This document shows positions 49,785-52,600 of a DNA stretch of 52,600 nt, piece by piece. Origin of the DNA: Dethiobacter sp. (lineage in GTDB: Bacteria > Bacillota > Dethiobacteria > DTU022 > UBA8154). The stretch lies in NCBI GenBank assembly GCA_003605065.1, contig QZJM01000072.1, positions 1-52,600 on the forward strand, given 5' to 3'. The position numbers were made by a program, and so were the translations under genes. The notes under the pieces are model-generated. The model was given only the letters and a program-made list of their open reading frames with translations. It searched no databases and was not told the DNA's origin. Within the stretch, counting starts at the first letter, position 1. Each line of letters opens with the position of its first letter.

Positions 49785-50633
49785 GTGATGCTGATGAAAG
49801 AACGCTGGGGAAAGAAAATAATGATAGAACGTAAGGAAGAAGAAAAAGAGGAAATAAGGAAGGTTAAAATGGAATTAGTCCGTTCTAACCCCTACCAGCC
49901 CAGAAAAACATTTGAAAAAGAAAAGATCCAGGAGCTAGCTCAATCAATAAAGACATATGGTTTGCTCCAACCTGTGATCGTAACACCTGACGGTGACGGT
50001 TACTGCATCGTAGCCGGTGAGCGCCGTTTTATGGCCTGTGAAACGCTGGGGTGGACTGAAATTCCAGCTATAATCAGGGCATATCAGGGAAGTTCCATGG
50101 CAGCAGTGGCACTTATAGAAAACCTGCAACGAGAAAATCTAAATTTTATCGAAGAAACTCAGGGCTATAAGAGGCTTATAGATGAATATAACTTAACCCA
50201 GGAAGTCCTGGCACAGAGGCTGGGAAAAAGTCAATCTACTATTGCCAATAAATTGCGCTTATTAAAGTTACCTGATAACATCATAACAATGCTAAAAGAC
50301 GGAGAACTTACGGAAAGACATGCCAGGGCCTTACTAAAACTTAATTCTGAAGAAAAACAACTTGAAGCAGTACAAATTATGTTAGAAATGGAATTAAATG
50401 TAAAAGAAGCAGAAAAATTAGTTCAAGATCTTCATAAAAAGGAAACAACAGCCCCCAAAAGTAACGTTTTGCATCGAAAAGTTGTAATTAGAGATTTAAG
50501 AATATTTTTAAATACGATCAGACAGGCCATAAATATTATTCGCAGGGCCGGTTTAAATCCACAGGTAGATGAATCGGACAATGATCAATTCTTTGAGATG
50601 CGTATTCGTTTGCCAAAAAAAGAAAAAGAATAG
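49785..50633 (+). CDS. noc: ParB-family nucleoid occlusion protein Noc
   Basis: VRSNPYQPRKTFEKEKIQELAQSIKTYGLLQPVIVTPDGDGYCIVAGERRFMACETLGW...ENLQRENLNFIEETQGYKRL; first of two ParB-family genes, between rsmG and parA as in Firmicutes. Confidence 0.85.
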   Translation: MMLMKERWGKKIMIERKEEEKEEIRKVKMELVRSNPYQPRKTFEKEKIQELAQSIKTYGLLQPVIVTPDGDGYCIVAGERRFMACETLGWTEIPAIIRAYQGSSMAAVALIENLQRENLNFIEETQGYKRLIDEYNLTQEVLAQRLGKSQSTIANKLRLLKLPDNIITMLKDGELTERHARALLKLNSEEKQLEAVQIMLEMELNVKEAEKLVQDLHKKETTAPKSNVLHRKVVIRDLRIFLNTIRQAINIIRRAGLNPQVDESDNDQFFEMRIRLPKKEKE

Positions 50634-50670
50634 TACTTGAGAAAATAGTTAGCTTTAAAATAAATAACAT

Positions 50671-50700
50671 AATCCGGGGAAAAAGCCCGGATTTTTATTT
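50671..50700 (+). terminator. Rho-independent terminator after noc
   Basis: AATCCGGG-gaaaaag-CCCGGATTTTTATTT. Confidence 0.8.
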
Positions 50701-50798
50701 CCTTTTAATTTATGGGAAGGAACTATTTTCATGTTTCACGAATATATAGATGAAATATAAAAAAATGTTGTGTACAAGAGCGGAAATGAGGTAAAAAT

Positions 50799-51557
50799 AT
50801 GGAAGGCGTTATCGCCATTGCCAATCAAAAAGGCGGGGTTGGAAAAACTACTACTGCAGTAAATTTAAGCGCATGCCTGGCCAACCTGGGGCATAGAGTT
50901 TTGTTGCTGGATATAGATCCCCAGGGGAATGCTTCCAGCGGAATCGGGGTTGATAAAAAAAATATTAAAACATGTATCTATGATGCCCTTATTAATGAAA
51001 TACCTGTAGAAAAGGTTATTTACAAAAGCAAGCAGCAACAACTATTTGTGATTCCTGCTACCATACAACTTGCTGGTGCTGAAATTGAACTGGTACCTAC
51101 AATCTCCCGCGAAGTAAGGTTATGGAGAGTACTTGAACCAGTTAAAAACAAGTTCAAATTTATTATTATTGATTGCCCCCCTTCATTGGGTTTGCTTACC
51201 TTAAATGCTTTAACGGCTGCTGATTATATTTTGGTTCCCATACAGTGCGAATATTATGCTCTGGAAGGATTGGGGCAGCTTGTCAGTACCGTTAATCTAG
51301 TAAAAAAGCATCTTAACAGCAGATTGAAGATTGGGGGAGTCCTTTTAACAATGTACGATACCAGGACAAACCTTTCCGGCCAGGTCGCCGATGAAGTCCG
51401 TAAATATTTTGGAGATTTAGTTTTTAAAGCTGTTGTTCCTAGAAATGTGAGGTTAAGTGAGGCACCCAGTTATGGCGAGTCGATCCTGGATTACGATCCT
51501 CGCAGCAAGGGGGCAGAAGTATATAAGAATATGGCGGAGGAGGTTCTGGCGCGATGA
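50799..51557 (+). CDS. parA: Chromosome partitioning ATPase ParA/Soj
   Basis: MEGVIAIANQKGGVGKTTTAVNLSACLANLGHRVLLLDIDPQGNASSGIGVDK. Confidence 0.96.
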   Translation: MEGVIAIANQKGGVGKTTTAVNLSACLANLGHRVLLLDIDPQGNASSGIGVDKKNIKTCIYDALINEIPVEKVIYKSKQQQLFVIPATIQLAGAEIELVPTISREVRLWRVLEPVKNKFKFIIIDCPPSLGLLTLNALTAADYILVPIQCEYYALEGLGQLVSTVNLVKKHLNSRLKIGGVLLTMYDTRTNLSGQVADEVRKYFGDLVFKAVVPRNVRLSEAPSYGESILDYDPRSKGAEVYKNMAEEVLAR

Positions 51558-52438
51558 GCAAGCAGAGATTGGGAAAAGGATTGGGAGCTTTAATTCCAGA
51601 ATTTAAAAATGAAAGTATTGACCTAAAGAATCAGGGTGTAACAGAAATACCAATAGAAAAAATAAAGCCTAATCCGCAGCAGCCTAGAAAAGATTTTGCT
51701 GCGGAAAAATTGAGGGAACTGGCGGACACTATCAAAACGTATGGTGTCATTCAGCCGGTAATACTACATAAAGAAAACGAAAGTTATATTCTGGTCGCCG
51801 GTGAAAGAAGGTTCAGGGCGGCGCAGCTTGTAGGGTTAAGAACAATTCCAGCCATAATCAAAGAATACTATTCTAAAGAACTGATGGAGATTGCCCTGGT
51901 AGAAAACTTGCAGAGAGAGGATCTTAATCCCCTGGAGGAGGCCGACGCTTATAAAAGGCTCATCGAAGAATTTGGCTTTATTCAAGAAGAACTCTCCCAA
52001 AAAGTAGGGCGCAGCCGATCGGCAATTGCGAACTCGCTAAGGCTCTTATCCCTGGATGATGAAGTAAAAAAACACCTGACTGAGGGGCGAATGAGCCCCG
52101 GGCAGGCAAGGCCGCTGCTTTCACTGAGCAGTCCCGAAGAACAACGCCAACTAGCTTTAAAAATTATAAATAAAAGTTTAACTGCCAGAGATGTAGAGAA
52201 TCTGGTAAAAAACCTTAAAAGAAAAAAAGAATCACCGGATATCAAAAAAGAAAAAGATGCGGAAAAACAGCTGCAGCAATTATTAATTATTGATTTAGAG
52301 GAAAAGATCAGAAAAAGATATGGAACCAAAGTAAATATCAAAAAAGATACCAAGGAAGGAAAAATTGAGATCTATTTTTATGGGGAGGAAGATCTGGAGA
52401 GGCTGCTTGACTTGTTGTTGAAAGAAGTACAAAGTTAA
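51554..52438 (+). CDS. parB: Chromosome partitioning protein ParB/Spo0J
   Basis: MSKQRLGKGLGALIPEF...IEKIKPNPQQPRKDFAAEKLRELADTIKTYGVIQPVILHKENESYILVAGERRFRAAQLVGLRTIPAIIKEYYSKELMEIALVENLQREDLNPLEEADAYKRL. Confidence 0.97.
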   Translation: MSKQRLGKGLGALIPEFKNESIDLKNQGVTEIPIEKIKPNPQQPRKDFAAEKLRELADTIKTYGVIQPVILHKENESYILVAGERRFRAAQLVGLRTIPAIIKEYYSKELMEIALVENLQREDLNPLEEADAYKRLIEEFGFIQEELSQKVGRSRSAIANSLRLLSLDDEVKKHLTEGRMSPGQARPLLSLSSPEEQRQLALKIINKSLTARDVENLVKNLKRKKESPDIKKEKDAEKQLQQLLIIDLEEKIRKRYGTKVNIKKDTKEGKIEIYFYGEEDLERLLDLLLKEVQS

Positions 52439-52454
52439 TGTTTCACGTGAAACA
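52439..52454. promoter_or_regulatory. parS site 1
   Basis: Perfect TGTTTCACGTGAAACA. Confidence 0.97.
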
Positions 52455-52494
52455 ATTTAAAGTGAGTTATGGAAAAAGGTGAAAGTTGTTGCCA

Positions 52495-52510
52495 TGTTTC
52501 ACGTGAAACA
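52495..52510. promoter_or_regulatory. parS site 2
   Basis: Perfect TGTTTCACGTGAAACA. Confidence 0.97.
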
Positions 52511-52600
52511 TTTAAAGAATATTTATTTTTTATATTATTATATTTTTCTATATTTTTTTATAATAAGCAGGAGAAAAGAAATATCCGGCGAATTTTATAC

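Overview
This is a chromosomal replication-origin region of a Firmicutes/Clostridia-type bacterium. dnaA and its flanking DnaA-box clusters lie at about 43.1-44.8 kb. To the left, nearly all genes run on the minus strand (dnaA-dnaN-recF-DUF721-remB-like-gyrB-gyrA and on to typA, serS, argS, pdxST, ddl, an EF-G-like gene and the ilv/leu operon). To the right, all genes run on the plus strand (rpmH-rnpA-yidD-yidC-jag-mnmE-rsmG-noc-parA-parB plus two perfect parS sites). Most genes are housekeeping. The observations most worth checking are: (1) a response regulator, histidine kinase and lipoprotein carrying a beta-propeller plus two GerMN domains, which resembles the actinobacterial mtrA-mtrB-lpqB module with the lipoprotein domain order reversed; (2) a perfect Noc-binding-site palindrome (ATTTCCCGGGAAAT) inside a structured 269-bp gap between ilvN and leuC, with noc in the same window; (3) a nested-hairpin REP-like element at about 15.65-15.75 kb; (4) a decayed accessory patch at about 2.8-5.2 kb with an IS21-like transposase fragment, a truncated tRNA-Ser 3' end, a PIN/AbrB toxin-antitoxin pair and a frameshifted small membrane ORF; (5) tRNA-Arg and tRNA-Ser genes next to serS and argS; (6) a T-box, probably Val-specific, ahead of the ilvE-D-B-N-leuC-D cluster. 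No CRISPR array and no intact mobile element was seen. All calls come from reading the sequence and translations; no searches were run.
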